Positions 43,595 through 51,684 of a stretch of DNA of 64,000 nt are shown here, piece by piece; positions within the stretch are counted from its first letter, which is position 1, and each line of letters starts with the position of its first letter. This stretch comes from Streptomyces sp. MMG1121 (GTDB taxonomy: Bacteria; Actinomycetota; Actinomycetes; Streptomycetales; Streptomycetaceae). The stretch covers positions 124,001 to 188,000 of the forward strand of contig NZ_LGDV01000001.1 in assembly GCF_001280015.1 (NCBI RefSeq), in the 5' to 3' direction. The notes under the pieces were generated by a model. That model had not been told where the DNA came from. It ran no database searches and was given only the letters and a program-made list of their open reading frames with translations. Both the position numbers and the translations under genes were made by a program.

Positions 43595-45514
43595 GTGGAT
43601 ACGACCCTTCAGGATCCCCTCGTCGGGCAGGTGCTCGACGGCCGCTATCGCGTCGACGCGCGGATCGCCGTAGGCGGGATGGCCACGGTCTACCGGGCCC
43701 TGGACACCCGGCTGGACCGCGTCCTCGCGCTGAAGGTGATGCACCCGGCGCTCGCGGCCGACGGATCCTTCGTCGAGCGGTTCATCCGGGAGGCGAAGTC
43801 CGTCGCCCGGCTCGCCCACCCCAACGTCGTCCAGGTCTTCGACCAGGGCGCCGACGGGTCGTACGTGTACCTGGCGATGGAGTACGTCGCCGGGTGCACC
43901 CTGCGGGACGTGCTGCGCGAGCGGGGCGCGCTGCAGCCGCGGGCCGCGCTGGACATCCTGGAGCCGGTGCTGGCCGCGCTCGGTGCCGCGCACCGGGCCG
44001 GCTTCGTGCACCGGGACATGAAGCCCGAGAACGTGCTGATAGGCGACGACGGGCGGGTCAAGGTCGCCGACTTCGGCCTGGTGCGCTCGGTGGACACCGT
44101 GACCAGCACGACGGGTGCCGTGCTGGGGACCGTGTCGTATCTCGCGCCCGAGCAGATCGAGCAGGGCACCGCCGAGCCGCGCGTCGACGTGTACGCGTGC
44201 GGTGTCGTGCTCTACGAGATGCTGACGGGCGGCAAGCCGCACTCCGGGGACTCCCCCGCGCAGGTGCTCTACCAGCACATCCACCAGGACGTGCCGCCGC
44301 CCTCGGCGCTGGTGCCGGGGCTGGCGTCCGCGCTGGACGAGCTGGTCGCGGCGGCCACCGCGCGCATCCCGGAGGTCCGGCCGCAGGACGCCGTGGCGCT
44401 GCTCGCCCGGGTGCGTGAGGCGCGCCAGGGGCTGAGCGCCGGGCAGCTGGACGCGTTGCCGCCGCAGGCACTGTCCGCGGAGCACGACAACGCCGGGGAC
44501 CGTACGAGCGTGATCCCGCGCTCGCTGACCGTGCCCCGCCCGCTGCCCGTCAACGAGGAGGAGCAGATCGCAGGCGGTGTCCAGCACACCAGCCGGCTCC
44601 AGGCCCCGCCGGTGCCGCCGCGCCGTCGGCCGAAGCGGCTGCTGCTGACCGTGATCGCCGCCGTGCTGGTGATATTCGGTGCGGGCGCGGGGGTCTGGTA
44701 CATCAACTCCGGCCAGTTCACGAAGGTCCCGCCGCTGCTGTCGAAGACCGAGGTGCAGGCGCGGGAGCGGCTCAGAGCGGCCGGGCTCGATGTCGGGCAG
44801 GTCAAGCGCGAGTACAACGACGCCGTCCAGCGCGGCACGGTCATCGGCACCGACCCGGCGCCCGGCAGCCGGATCCGCGGCCATGACGCGGTGACGCTGA
44901 CCGTGTCGCTGGGTCCGGAGACGGTGAACGTGCCGGATGTGACGGGCCGGCCGCTGGCCGAGGCGCGGACGCGGCTGAAGGCGGACGGGCTGGAGCCGGG
45001 CATGGTCACCCGGGAGTTCAGCGACGGCGTCCCCGAGGGCTCCGTGATCGGCACGACCCCGCAGGCGGGTACCAAGCGGCACGCCGGCTCGGCGATCGCG
45101 CTGACCGTCAGCAAGGGCAGCCCGGTCGACGTCCCGGACGTCACCGGTGACGATCCGGCGGATGCCAGGCAGACGCTGACGGACGCCGGGCTGAAGGTGG
45201 TGATCGCCCCCGACCGGGTCAACTCCGAGTACGACAAGGGCAAGGTGGCCCAGCAGAGCCCGGGCGACGGCAGCCAGGCCGCCAAGGGCGACACGGTGAC
45301 GCTCACGCTGTCCAAGGGCCCGCAGATGGTCGAGGTGCCGGACGTGACCGGCGACAGCGTCTCCGACGCGCATACGGCGCTGGAGGGCGCCGGCTTCAAG
45401 GTGAGCGAGGACCGCGGACTGCTCGGGCTGTTCGGCGACACCGTGAAGAAGCAGTCGGTGAAGGGCGGCGACACCGCGCCCAAGGGCTCGACGATCACGA
45501 TCACCATCCGGTGA
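43595..45514 (+). CDS. PASTA-domain serine/threonine protein kinase
   Basis: 639 aa, GTG start. Kinase domain (about 18-275): AVGGMATVYRA loop, catalytic Lys in ALKVMHP, FVHRDMKPENVL, DFGLVRS, YLAPEQ. A Pro/Arg-rich linker leads to one TM (about 349-368), then four extracellular PASTA repeats (about 375-639), each with a VPDVTG-like start except the first. Homologous to PknB/PknL/PkaF; PASTA domains bind muropeptides or lipid II, so it likely senses cell wall state. It is near the Rv2175c-type gene, recalling the PknL locus of M. tuberculosis. Confidence 0.96.
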   Translation: MDTTLQDPLVGQVLDGRYRVDARIAVGGMATVYRALDTRLDRVLALKVMHPALAADGSFVERFIREAKSVARLAHPNVVQVFDQGADGSYVYLAMEYVAGCTLRDVLRERGALQPRAALDILEPVLAALGAAHRAGFVHRDMKPENVLIGDDGRVKVADFGLVRSVDTVTSTTGAVLGTVSYLAPEQIEQGTAEPRVDVYACGVVLYEMLTGGKPHSGDSPAQVLYQHIHQDVPPPSALVPGLASALDELVAAATARIPEVRPQDAVALLARVREARQGLSAGQLDALPPQALSAEHDNAGDRTSVIPRSLTVPRPLPVNEEEQIAGGVQHTSRLQAPPVPPRRRPKRLLLTVIAAVLVIFGAGAGVWYINSGQFTKVPPLLSKTEVQARERLRAAGLDVGQVKREYNDAVQRGTVIGTDPAPGSRIRGHDAVTLTVSLGPETVNVPDVTGRPLAEARTRLKADGLEPGMVTREFSDGVPEGSVIGTTPQAGTKRHAGSAIALTVSKGSPVDVPDVTGDDPADARQTLTDAGLKVVIAPDRVNSEYDKGKVAQQSPGDGSQAAKGDTVTLTLSKGPQMVEVPDVTGDSVSDAHTALEGAGFKVSEDRGLLGLFGDTVKKQSVKGGDTAPKGSTITITIR

Positions 45515-45571
45515 CCGGGGTCACCGGGGAGCGTGGTCCGGCGGCCGGGGCTGACATGACACCCTGAACGG

Positions 45572-46474
45572 GTGAGTCCCGATCAGTCCTCCCTCCAGCC
45601 GCCCCGCTCGTCGGCCCTCCCCCGCAATCCCGTCGGCGGCCACGTCCCCGTGGCCGGTGGCCTGCACTCCGTGGGGCTGTCGTACGCCCGCACGCTGAAG
45701 GCGGAGACCGTGCAGGTCTTCGTGGCCAACCCGCGCGGCTGGGCCACGCCCGCCGGAAACCCCCGGCAGGACGAGGCGTTCCGTGAGAGCTGCGCCGAGG
45801 AGTCGATCCCGGCGTACGTCCACGCCCCCTATCTGATCAATTTCGGCTCCCACACCGAGGCGACCGTGGAGCGGTCGGTCGAGTCGCTGCGGCATTCGCT
45901 GCGGCGCGGGCGGGAGATCGGCGCGCTGGGTGTCGTCGTGCACACGGGCAGCGCGACGGGCGGGCGGGAGCGGGCCGTGGCGCTGCGGCAGGTACGCGAG
46001 CGCATGCTGCCGCTGCTGGACGAGCTGACCCACGACGACGACCCGTTCCTGCTCCTCGAGTCGACGGCCGGACAGGGCGCCTCCCTCTGTTCCCGGACCT
46101 GGGACTTCGGGCCGTACTTCGAGGCGCTGGAGGCCCATCCGAAGCTGGGCGTCTGCCTGGACACCTGTCACATCTTCGCCGCCGGGCACGATCTGACCGG
46201 GCCCAGCGGTATGCACCAGACGCTGGACCTGCTGGTGGACACCGTCGGCGAGGGGCGGCTGAAGCTGATCCACGCCAACGACTCCAAGGACGTGGTCGGC
46301 GCGCACAAGGACCGGCACGAGAACATCGGCGCCGGCCACATCGGCGAGGACCCGTTCCGCGCGCTGATGACCCACCCTGCGACCGAGGGCGTCCCGCTGG
46401 TCATCGAGACGCCGGGCGGCACGGAGGGGCACGCGGCGGACGTGGAGCGGCTGAAGAAGCTCAGGGACGGCTGA
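45572..46474 (+). CDS. endonuclease IV family AP endonuclease
   Basis: 300 aa TIM barrel (sugar phosphate isomerase/AP endonuclease fold). GVVVHTGSATGG, LLLESTAGQGASLC, LGVCLDTCHIFAAGHDL and IHANDSKDVVGAHKDRHENIGAGHIG supply the zinc ligands of Nfo (deoxyribonuclease IV). It nicks abasic sites in DNA repair. GTG start; the first 20 residues are Ser/Pro rich and poorly conserved. Probably transcribed separately from the kinase (57-nt gap). Confidence 0.94.
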   Translation: MSPDQSSLQPPRSSALPRNPVGGHVPVAGGLHSVGLSYARTLKAETVQVFVANPRGWATPAGNPRQDEAFRESCAEESIPAYVHAPYLINFGSHTEATVERSVESLRHSLRRGREIGALGVVVHTGSATGGRERAVALRQVRERMLPLLDELTHDDDPFLLLESTAGQGASLCSRTWDFGPYFEALEAHPKLGVCLDTCHIFAAGHDLTGPSGMHQTLDLLVDTVGEGRLKLIHANDSKDVVGAHKDRHENIGAGHIGEDPFRALMTHPATEGVPLVIETPGGTEGHAADVERLKKLRDG

Positions 46475-46492
46475 GGGCGCCGGAACCGGCCG

Positions 46493-47125
46493 TCACAGTT
46501 CGGGCCCGTCCCCCGGGCCCTCCTGGTAGGAATAGCGCTGTTCCTTCCAGGGGTCACCGACGTTGTGGTAGCCGCGTTCCTCCCAGAAGCCGCGGCGGTC
46601 GGCGGTCATGTACTCCACGCCGCGGACCCACTTGGGGCCCTTCCAGGCGTACAGGTGGGGCACGATCAGGCGGACCGGGAAGCCGTGCTCGGCGGTGAGG
46701 AGTTCGCCGTCCTTGTGGGTGGCGAAGATCGCGCGGTCGGAGGCGAAGTCCGCCAGGCGGAGGTTCGAGCTGAAGCCGTACTCCGCCCAGACCATCACAT
46801 GGGTGACGTCCGGGGCCGGCGGGGCCAGCTCGAGGAGGGTCCGGGCCGGGATCCCGCCCCACTCCGAACCGGTCATGCTGAACTTCGTCACGCAGTGCAG
46901 ATCGGCCACCACGGTGGTGTACGGCAGCGCCGTGAACTCCTCGTGGCCCCAGGTGTGCTTGTCGCCGTCGGCGGTGGCGCCGAAGACCCGGAACTCCCAG
47001 CGCTCGGGGCGGAACTTCGGTACGGGCCCGTAGTGCGTGACCGGCCAGCCACGCTGGAGCCGCTGACCCGGCGGAAGCTCGGCCGCTGCCGCCGCTCCAG
47101 ACGCTCGCTCCACCGGATGACCCAT
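46493..47125 (-). CDS. molybdopterin-binding (sulfite oxidase-like) protein
   Basis: 210 aa from the ATG at 47123-47125, with AGGA 8 nt upstream; the frame extends to 47194 but lacks a site there. WEFRVFGATADG, VVADLHCVTKFSMTGSEWGGIPARTLLEL (the Cys that coordinates molybdenum) and HGFPVRLIVPHLYAWKGPKWVRGVEYM are the molybdopterin-domain core of YedY/sulfite oxidase relatives. There is no Tat signal or dimerisation domain, so a cytosolic single-domain form. The substrate is unknown. Convergent with the nuclease gene. Confidence 0.93.
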   Translation of the reverse strand: MGHPVERASGAAAAAELPPGQRLQRGWPVTHYGPVPKFRPERWEFRVFGATADGDKHTWGHEEFTALPYTTVVADLHCVTKFSMTGSEWGGIPARTLLELAPPAPDVTHVMVWAEYGFSSNLRLADFASDRAIFATHKDGELLTAEHGFPVRLIVPHLYAWKGPKWVRGVEYMTADRRGFWEERGYHNVGDPWKEQRYSYQEGPGDGPEL

Positions 47126-47307
47126 GTATCCATCCTGACAGACCTCGGGCAGTGCCCTTGACCACCCGTTCACCACTCCCCATGAACCGGACAAGCGGCA
47201 TCAAGTCAGGGCGAACTTACTAAGTATCCACTTACTGGACGATCTTCGTCACCGGTGCAATCATGCCGCCGCACACCCCCCGCTTCCCCGTGGAAGGAGC
47301 CGCTGCG

Positions 47308-47787
47308 ATGCAGGGCGACCCCGAGGTCATCGAATTTCTCAACGAGCAGCTCACCGGCGAGCTGACCGCGATCAACCAGTACTTCCTGCACGCGAAGATG
47401 CAGGAGAACTTCGGCTGGTACAAGCTCGCCAAATACACGCGGCACGAGTCGTTCGACGAGATGAAGCACGCCGAGACGCTCACCGACCGGATCCTGTTCC
47501 TGGAGGGGCTGCCCAACTACCAGCGGCTCTTCCACGTCCGCGTCGGACAGACCGTGAAGGAGATGTTCGAGGCGGACCGGCAGATCGAGGTGGAGGCGAT
47601 CGACCGGCTCAAGCGGGGCATCAAGGTGATGCGCGAGAAGGGCGACATCACGTCCGCGAACATCTTCGAGGACATCCTCGCCGACGAGGAGCACCACATC
47701 GACTACCTCGACACCCAGCTGGAGCTGGTGGAGAAGCTCGGCGAGGCGCTCTACATCAGCCAGCTCATCGAGCAGCCGGAGAGCTAG
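47308..47787 (+). CDS. bfr: bacterioferritin
   Basis: 159 aa from ATG at 47308, AAGGAG 8 nt upstream; an upstream in-frame ATG at 47263 lacks a site. Ferroxidase residues lie in LTAINQYFLHAKM, HESFDEMKHAE (which also holds the heme-ligand Met near residue 52) and ILADEEHHIDYLD. It stores iron in a 24-mer with heme at dimer interfaces. It converges with bfd, and their stop codons share the palindrome CTAG (47784-47787). Confidence 0.97.
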   Translation: MQGDPEVIEFLNEQLTGELTAINQYFLHAKMQENFGWYKLAKYTRHESFDEMKHAETLTDRILFLEGLPNYQRLFHVRVGQTVKEMFEADRQIEVEAIDRLKRGIKVMREKGDITSANIFEDILADEEHHIDYLDTQLELVEKLGEALYISQLIEQPES

Positions 47788-48026
47788 GCGGCTTCCGCGA
47801 TGCCGGGTGCCGCCGGAAGCTCGGTCAGCACCGGCTTGCCCTGGTCGGCCAGCTCACGACGGGGGCAGGCGCCACGGCCGAGGAGGGCCTGGATGCGGCG
47901 GACGCACGAACCGCAGTCCGTGCCCGCCTTGCACGCGGAGGCTATCTGGCGGGGGGTGCAGGCGCCGCCCTCCGCGTGCTGCTTGACCTGGTCCTCGGTG
48001 ATGCCGAAGCAGCTGCAGACGTACAC
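47784..48026 (-). CDS. bfd: bacterioferritin-associated ferredoxin
   Basis: 80 aa, GTG start after GGGAGGTGA. The [2Fe-2S] cysteines are VCSC (residues 4 and 6) and TDCGSC, the BFD-like fold signature. In other bacteria Bfd reduces bacterioferritin to release iron. It converges on bfr and carries an iron box in its upstream region, so it should be induced when iron is scarce. The C-terminal 25 residues are Ala/Pro rich. Confidence 0.95.
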   Translation of the reverse strand: MYVCSCFGITEDQVKQHAEGGACTPRQIASACKAGTDCGSCVRRIQALLGRGACPRRELADQGKPVLTELPAAPGIAEAA

Positions 48027-48077
48027 GCGGATTCACCTCCCTACGGGATCACTGCCGTACCCCGTGCCGTTTTCCGG

Positions 48078-48096
48078 TGAGGCAAACCTAACCTTA
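48078..48096 (-). promoter_or_regulatory. iron box (DmdR/IdeR operator) of bfd
   Basis: Minus strand TAAGGTTAGGTTTGCCTCA matches the 19-bp consensus TTAGGTTAGGCTAACCTAA at 14 positions, including the full AGGTTAGG left half. It lies about 50 nt upstream of the bfd GTG. Confidence 0.8.
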
Positions 48097-48125
48097 CCCA
48101 TCCTTCGGGGCCCGCAAAAGTGCGA

Positions 48126-48155
48126 GGGGCGCGGATCCTGTGTGATCCGCGCCCC
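48126..48155 (-). terminator. terminator of the DAHP synthase gene
   Basis: Stem GGGGCGCGGAT / ATCCGCGCCCC with an 8-nt loop, 20 nt downstream of the minus-strand stop at 48176. It also separates that gene from bfd. Confidence 0.85.
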
Positions 48156-48175
48156 AGAGACAGCCGACCGGGTGC

Positions 48176-49528
48176 TTACTGGTCCCGGTACATCTCGGCC
48201 ACGAGGAAGGCCAGGTCGAGCGACTGGCTGCGGTTCAGCCGCGGGTCACAGGCCGTCTCGTAGCGCTGGTGGAGGTCGTCGACGAAGATCTCGTCGCCGC
48301 CGCCCACGCACTCGGTGACGTCGTCGCCGGTCAGCTCCACGTGGATGCCGCCCGGGTGGGTGCCGAGGCCCTTGTGGACCTCGAAGAAGCCCTTGACCTC
48401 GTCCAGCACGTCGTCGAAGCGGCGGGTCTTGTGCCCGGAGGCCGCCTCGAAGGTGTTGCCGTGCATCGGGTCGGTCACCCAGGCCACCGTCGCACCCGAG
48501 GCCGTGACCTTCTCGACCAGCTCGGGGAGCTTGTCGCGGATCTTGTCGGCGCCCATGCGGACGATGAAGGTCAGCCGGCCCGGCTCCCGCTCGGGGTCGA
48601 GGCGGTCGACGTACCGCAGCGCCTCCTCGGCCGTCGTCGACGGGCCGAGCTTGATGCCGATCGGGTTCCTGATCTTCGAGGCGAACTCGATGTGCGCGTG
48701 GTCCAGCTGCCGGGTGCGCTCACCGACCCACACCATGTGCGCGGAGACGTCGTACAGCTTGCCGGTGCGCGAGTCGACCCGGGTCAGGGCGGACTCGTAG
48801 TCCAGCAGGAGCGCCTCGTGCGAGGAGTACAGCTCGACGGTCTTGAACTCCTCCGGGTCCGTGCCACAGGCCCGCATGAAGTTCAGCGCGCTGTCGATCT
48901 CCCGCGCGAGCTGCTCGTAGCGCTGGCCCGACGGGGAGGTCCGCACGAAGTCCTGGTTCCAGGCGTGCACCTGGCGCAGGTCCGCGTAGCCACCGGTGGT
49001 GAAGGCGCGCACCAGGTTCAGCGTGGACGCCGAGGCGTGGTACATGCGCTTCAGCCGCTCGGGGTCCGGGACGCGGGACGCCTCGGTGAAGTCGAAGCCG
49101 TTGACGGAGTCGCCCCGGTACGTCGGGAGCGTCACGCCGTCGCGGGTCTCGGTCGGCTTGGAGCGCGGCTTGGAGTACTGCCCCGCGATACGGCCGACCT
49201 TCACCACGGGCACGGCGGCCGCGTAGGTCAGGACGGCACCCATCTGGAGCAGCGTCTTGATTTTGTTGCGGATGTGGTCCGCGGACACGGCGTCGAAGGC
49301 CTCGGCGCAGTCGCCGCCCTGGAGGAGGAACGCCTCTCCCTTGGCGACGGCCGCCATCCGGGCGCGCAGCTGGTCGCACTCGCCCGCGAAGACGAGCGGC
49401 GGATACGACTCGAGGTCCGCGATCACTGCGCGCAGAGCCTCAAGGTCGGGGTACTCGGGCTGCTGCGCCGCGGGCAGGTCTCGCCAGGTGTTGCCAGCGC
49501 TCGCGCTGGTCTTAGCGTTCACGGTCAC
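48176..49528 (-). CDS. 3-deoxy-7-phosphoheptulonate (DAHP) synthase, class II
   Basis: 450 aa from GTG at 49526-49528 (MTVNAKTSASAGNTW); a GTG two codons later has GAGG before it and is possible. Class II (plant-like) signatures: LLQGGDCAEAF, PVVKVGRIAGQ(Y)SKPRS, MVWVGERTRQL, WVTDPMHGNT and GGIHVELTGDDVTEC. First step of the shikimate pathway. A -10 box TAATGT (49536-49541) lies 7 nt upstream of the first GTG, suggesting a leaderless mRNA. It is divergent from the trp leader and anthranilate synthase gene. Confidence 0.96.
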   Translation of the reverse strand: MTVNAKTSASAGNTWRDLPAAQQPEYPDLEALRAVIADLESYPPLVFAGECDQLRARMAAVAKGEAFLLQGGDCAEAFDAVSADHIRNKIKTLLQMGAVLTYAAAVPVVKVGRIAGQYSKPRSKPTETRDGVTLPTYRGDSVNGFDFTEASRVPDPERLKRMYHASASTLNLVRAFTTGGYADLRQVHAWNQDFVRTSPSGQRYEQLAREIDSALNFMRACGTDPEEFKTVELYSSHEALLLDYESALTRVDSRTGKLYDVSAHMVWVGERTRQLDHAHIEFASKIRNPIGIKLGPSTTAEEALRYVDRLDPEREPGRLTFIVRMGADKIRDKLPELVEKVTASGATVAWVTDPMHGNTFEAASGHKTRRFDDVLDEVKGFFEVHKGLGTHPGGIHVELTGDDVTECVGGGDEIFVDDLHQRYETACDPRLNRSQSLDLAFLVAEMYRDQ

Positions 49529-49621
49529 CTCGTAAACATTACGGGGTCGTGGTGCGTGCGATGGTTTCTGGCTCGAAAGGTGAGACGCGCGGTTTGCCCC
49601 GTGGACAGGCGGGGGGTGCGG

Positions 49622-49627
49622 TAGGGT
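49622..49627 (+). promoter_or_regulatory. -10 element of the trp leader transcript
   Basis: TAGGGT lies 7 nt before the leader-peptide ATG at 49635, so the leader ORF may be translated from the very 5' end. A clear -35 is not visible. Confidence 0.5.
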
Positions 49628-49634
49628 TCCTCGC

Positions 49635-49691
49635 ATGTTCGCGCTTTCGAACCAGAACTGGTGGTGGACCGCTTCTCCGGCGGCCCGCTGA
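49635..49691 (+). CDS. trpL: trp operon leader peptide
   Basis: 18 codons, MFALSNQNWWWTASPAAR, with three consecutive Trp codons (49659-49667), directly upstream of a terminator and the anthranilate synthase gene. Stalling at the Trp codons when charged tRNA-Trp is scarce would favour the antiterminator. Leader peptides with three Trp codons have been described for Streptomyces trpE genes. Confidence 0.93.
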   Translation: MFALSNQNWWWTASPAAR

Positions 49692-49739
49692 CTGCGCGTA
49701 CTCAAGACTTCGCGAAGGCCGCCCGAGGGGCGGCCTTCG
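49679..49739 (+). terminator. trp attenuator: terminator with competing antiterminator
   Basis: The terminator is CGAAGGCCGCC (49713-49723) paired with GGCGGCCTTCG (49729-49739), followed by a short GTTTG tract. GGCGGCC at 49679-49685, at the end of the leader ORF, is complementary to GGCCGCC at 49717-49723, the terminator's left arm, so it can form the antiterminator. A ribosome finishing the peptide would cover it and allow termination. Confidence 0.88.
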
Positions 49740-49782
49740 GCGTTTGTCGAGGTCGTTCCTCCCCCTACCCGGCAGAGGAACC

Positions 49783-51684
49783 ATGGACCTGACAGACCTG
49801 TTGCACGACGACCGCCCCTTCGCCCTGCTCCGCCGCCGTACCCCCGGCCACGACGAGAGCACGGTGGAGGTCCTGCTCGGCCCGGTCACCCCGCGCGAGC
49901 GGCTCGCCGACCTGCCCGCCGAGGGCCTGGCGCTCATCCCGTTCCGGCAGATCCGCGAGCGCGGGTTCGACATCCGCGACGACGGCACCCCCCTGCTGGT
50001 CCTCACCCCCGAGGAGACGTACACGATCCCGCTCGCCGAGGCGCTGGAACAGCTCCCGGCGCACGCCGTCCGGGTCGAGGACGGCGGGTTCGACGTCGAG
50101 GACGAGGAGTACGCCGGGATCGTCGGGCGGGTGCTGGCCGAGGAGATCGGCCGCGGCGAGGGAGCGAACTTCGTCATCCGGCGCACGTACGAGGGCGAGA
50201 TCCCCGGGTTCGGCCGGGCCGACGCGCTCGCGCTGTTCCGGCGGCTGCTGGCGGGCGAGCGGGGCGCGTACTGGACGTTCGTCGTGCACACCGGGGACCG
50301 GACGCTGGTGGGCGCGAGCCCCGAGGTGCACGTGCGGATGTCCGGCGGCACGGTCGTCATGAACCCGATCAGCGGCACCTACCGCTATCCGGCCGAAGGC
50401 CCGACCCCGGAGCACCTGCTGGACTTCCTCGCCGACGGCAAGGAGATCGAGGAGCTGTCGATGGTCGTCGACGAGGAGCTGAAGATGATGTGCACCGTCG
50501 GCGACATGGGCGGGGTCGTCGTCGGACCGCGGCTGAAGGAGATGGCCCACCTCGCGCACACCGAGTACGAGCTGCGCGGAAAGTCCTCGCTGGACGTGCG
50601 GGAGGTACTGCGGGAGACCATGTTCGCGGCGACCGTCACCGGCTCGCCGGTGCAGAACGCGTGCCGGGTCATCGAGCGGTACGAGCCCGGCGGGCGGGGC
50701 TACTACGCCGGGGCGCTGGCGCTGCTCGGCCGGTGCGCGGGCGACGGGCGGGAAGGATCCGCGGGCGCGCAGACCCTGGACTCCCCCATCCTGATCCGCA
50801 CCGCCGACATCAGCGCCGACGGCCGGCTGCGCGTCCCGGTCGGGGCGACGCTGGTGCGCGGCTCGGACCCGGCGAGCGAGGTCGCGGAGACGCACGCGAA
50901 GGCGGCGGGCGTGCTGGCGGCCCTCGGGGTACGGCCGGCCCGGCCGCGCGAGGAGCGGGAGCGGCCCCGGCTCGCCGACGATCCGCGGGTGCGGGCCGCG
51001 CTGGACGGGCGGCGCTCCTCGCTCGCCCCGTTCTGGCTGCGGATGCAGGAGCGGCTTCCGGCGGCCGAGGGGCACGCCCTCGTCGTGGACGGCGAGGACA
51101 CGTTCACGGCGATGCTGGGACACCTGCTGCGCTCGGGCGGCCTGGAGGTGAGCGTACGGCGCTACGACGAGCCGGGGCTGCGGGCGGCCGTGCTCGCGCA
51201 CGAGGGTCCGGTGGTGCTCGGCCCCGGCCCGGGCGACCCCCGCGACCTCGCGGACCCGAAGATGCGGATCCTGCGGGACCTGGCCGCCGCGCTGATCGGG
51301 GAGCACCGGCAAGGGGTGCTGGGGGTCTGTCTGGGCCATGAGCTGATCGCGGCCGAGCTGGGCCTGGACGTCGTCCGCAAGGAGGTGCCGTACCAGGGGG
51401 CGCAGACCACGGTCGACCTGTTCGGGCAGGCCGAGACCGTCGGCTTCTACAACAGCTTCGTCGCCCGCTGCGACGACGAGGCGGCCCGGGAGCTGGCCGC
51501 GCACGGGGTGGAGGTGAGCCGGGCCGCGAACGACGAGGTGCATGCCGTGCGAGGTCCGGGCTTCGCTGGTGTCCAGTTCCACCCGGAGTCGGTCCTCAGC
51601 CTGAACGGGGCCGCGATCGTGCGGGAGCTGATCGGTCAGCTCACCGGTACCAGAACGTTCTCCGAGCGGCGGCCCTCGGCGTAG
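49783..51684 (+). CDS. trpE: anthranilate synthase, fused TrpE-TrpG
   Basis: 633 aa. N-terminal chorismate-binding half (to about 400): GASPEVHVRM, NPISGTYRYP, GSPVQNACRVIERYEPGGRGYYAGALALLG. C-terminal class I glutamine amidotransferase (about 445-620): VVLGPGPGDPRD, nucleophile Cys in GVCLGHELIA, and FHPESVLS His/Glu. The residue after CLGH is Glu rather than the common Gln. Converts chorismate and glutamine to anthranilate. The single-chain form resembles PhzE-type enzymes, but the trp attenuator upstream points to tryptophan supply. Its last 49 nt overlap the convergent dehydrogenase gene. Confidence 0.95.
   Translation: MDLTDLLHDDRPFALLRRRTPGHDESTVEVLLGPVTPRERLADLPAEGLALIPFRQIRERGFDIRDDGTPLLVLTPEETYTIPLAEALEQLPAHAVRVEDGGFDVEDEEYAGIVGRVLAEEIGRGEGANFVIRRTYEGEIPGFGRADALALFRRLLAGERGAYWTFVVHTGDRTLVGASPEVHVRMSGGTVVMNPISGTYRYPAEGPTPEHLLDFLADGKEIEELSMVVDEELKMMCTVGDMGGVVVGPRLKEMAHLAHTEYELRGKSSLDVREVLRETMFAATVTGSPVQNACRVIERYEPGGRGYYAGALALLGRCAGDGREGSAGAQTLDSPILIRTADISADGRLRVPVGATLVRGSDPASEVAETHAKAAGVLAALGVRPARPREERERPRLADDPRVRAALDGRRSSLAPFWLRMQERLPAAEGHALVVDGEDTFTAMLGHLLRSGGLEVSVRRYDEPGLRAAVLAHEGPVVLGPGPGDPRDLADPKMRILRDLAAALIGEHRQGVLGVCLGHELIAAELGLDVVRKEVPYQGAQTTVDLFGQAETVGFYNSFVARCDDEAARELAAHGVEVSRAANDEVHAVRGPGFAGVQFHPESVLSLNGAAIVRELIGQLTGTRTFSERRPSA

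Noticed and set aside
47195..47307. Iron box upstream of bacterioferritin
   Set aside because: The AT-rich stretch with ACTTACTAAGTATCC-like bases does not fit the consensus, unlike the site at 48078.
49697..49703. GTACTCA half-site of a MacR box in the trp leader
   Set aside because: No second half at the right spacing; it lies in the attenuator region.
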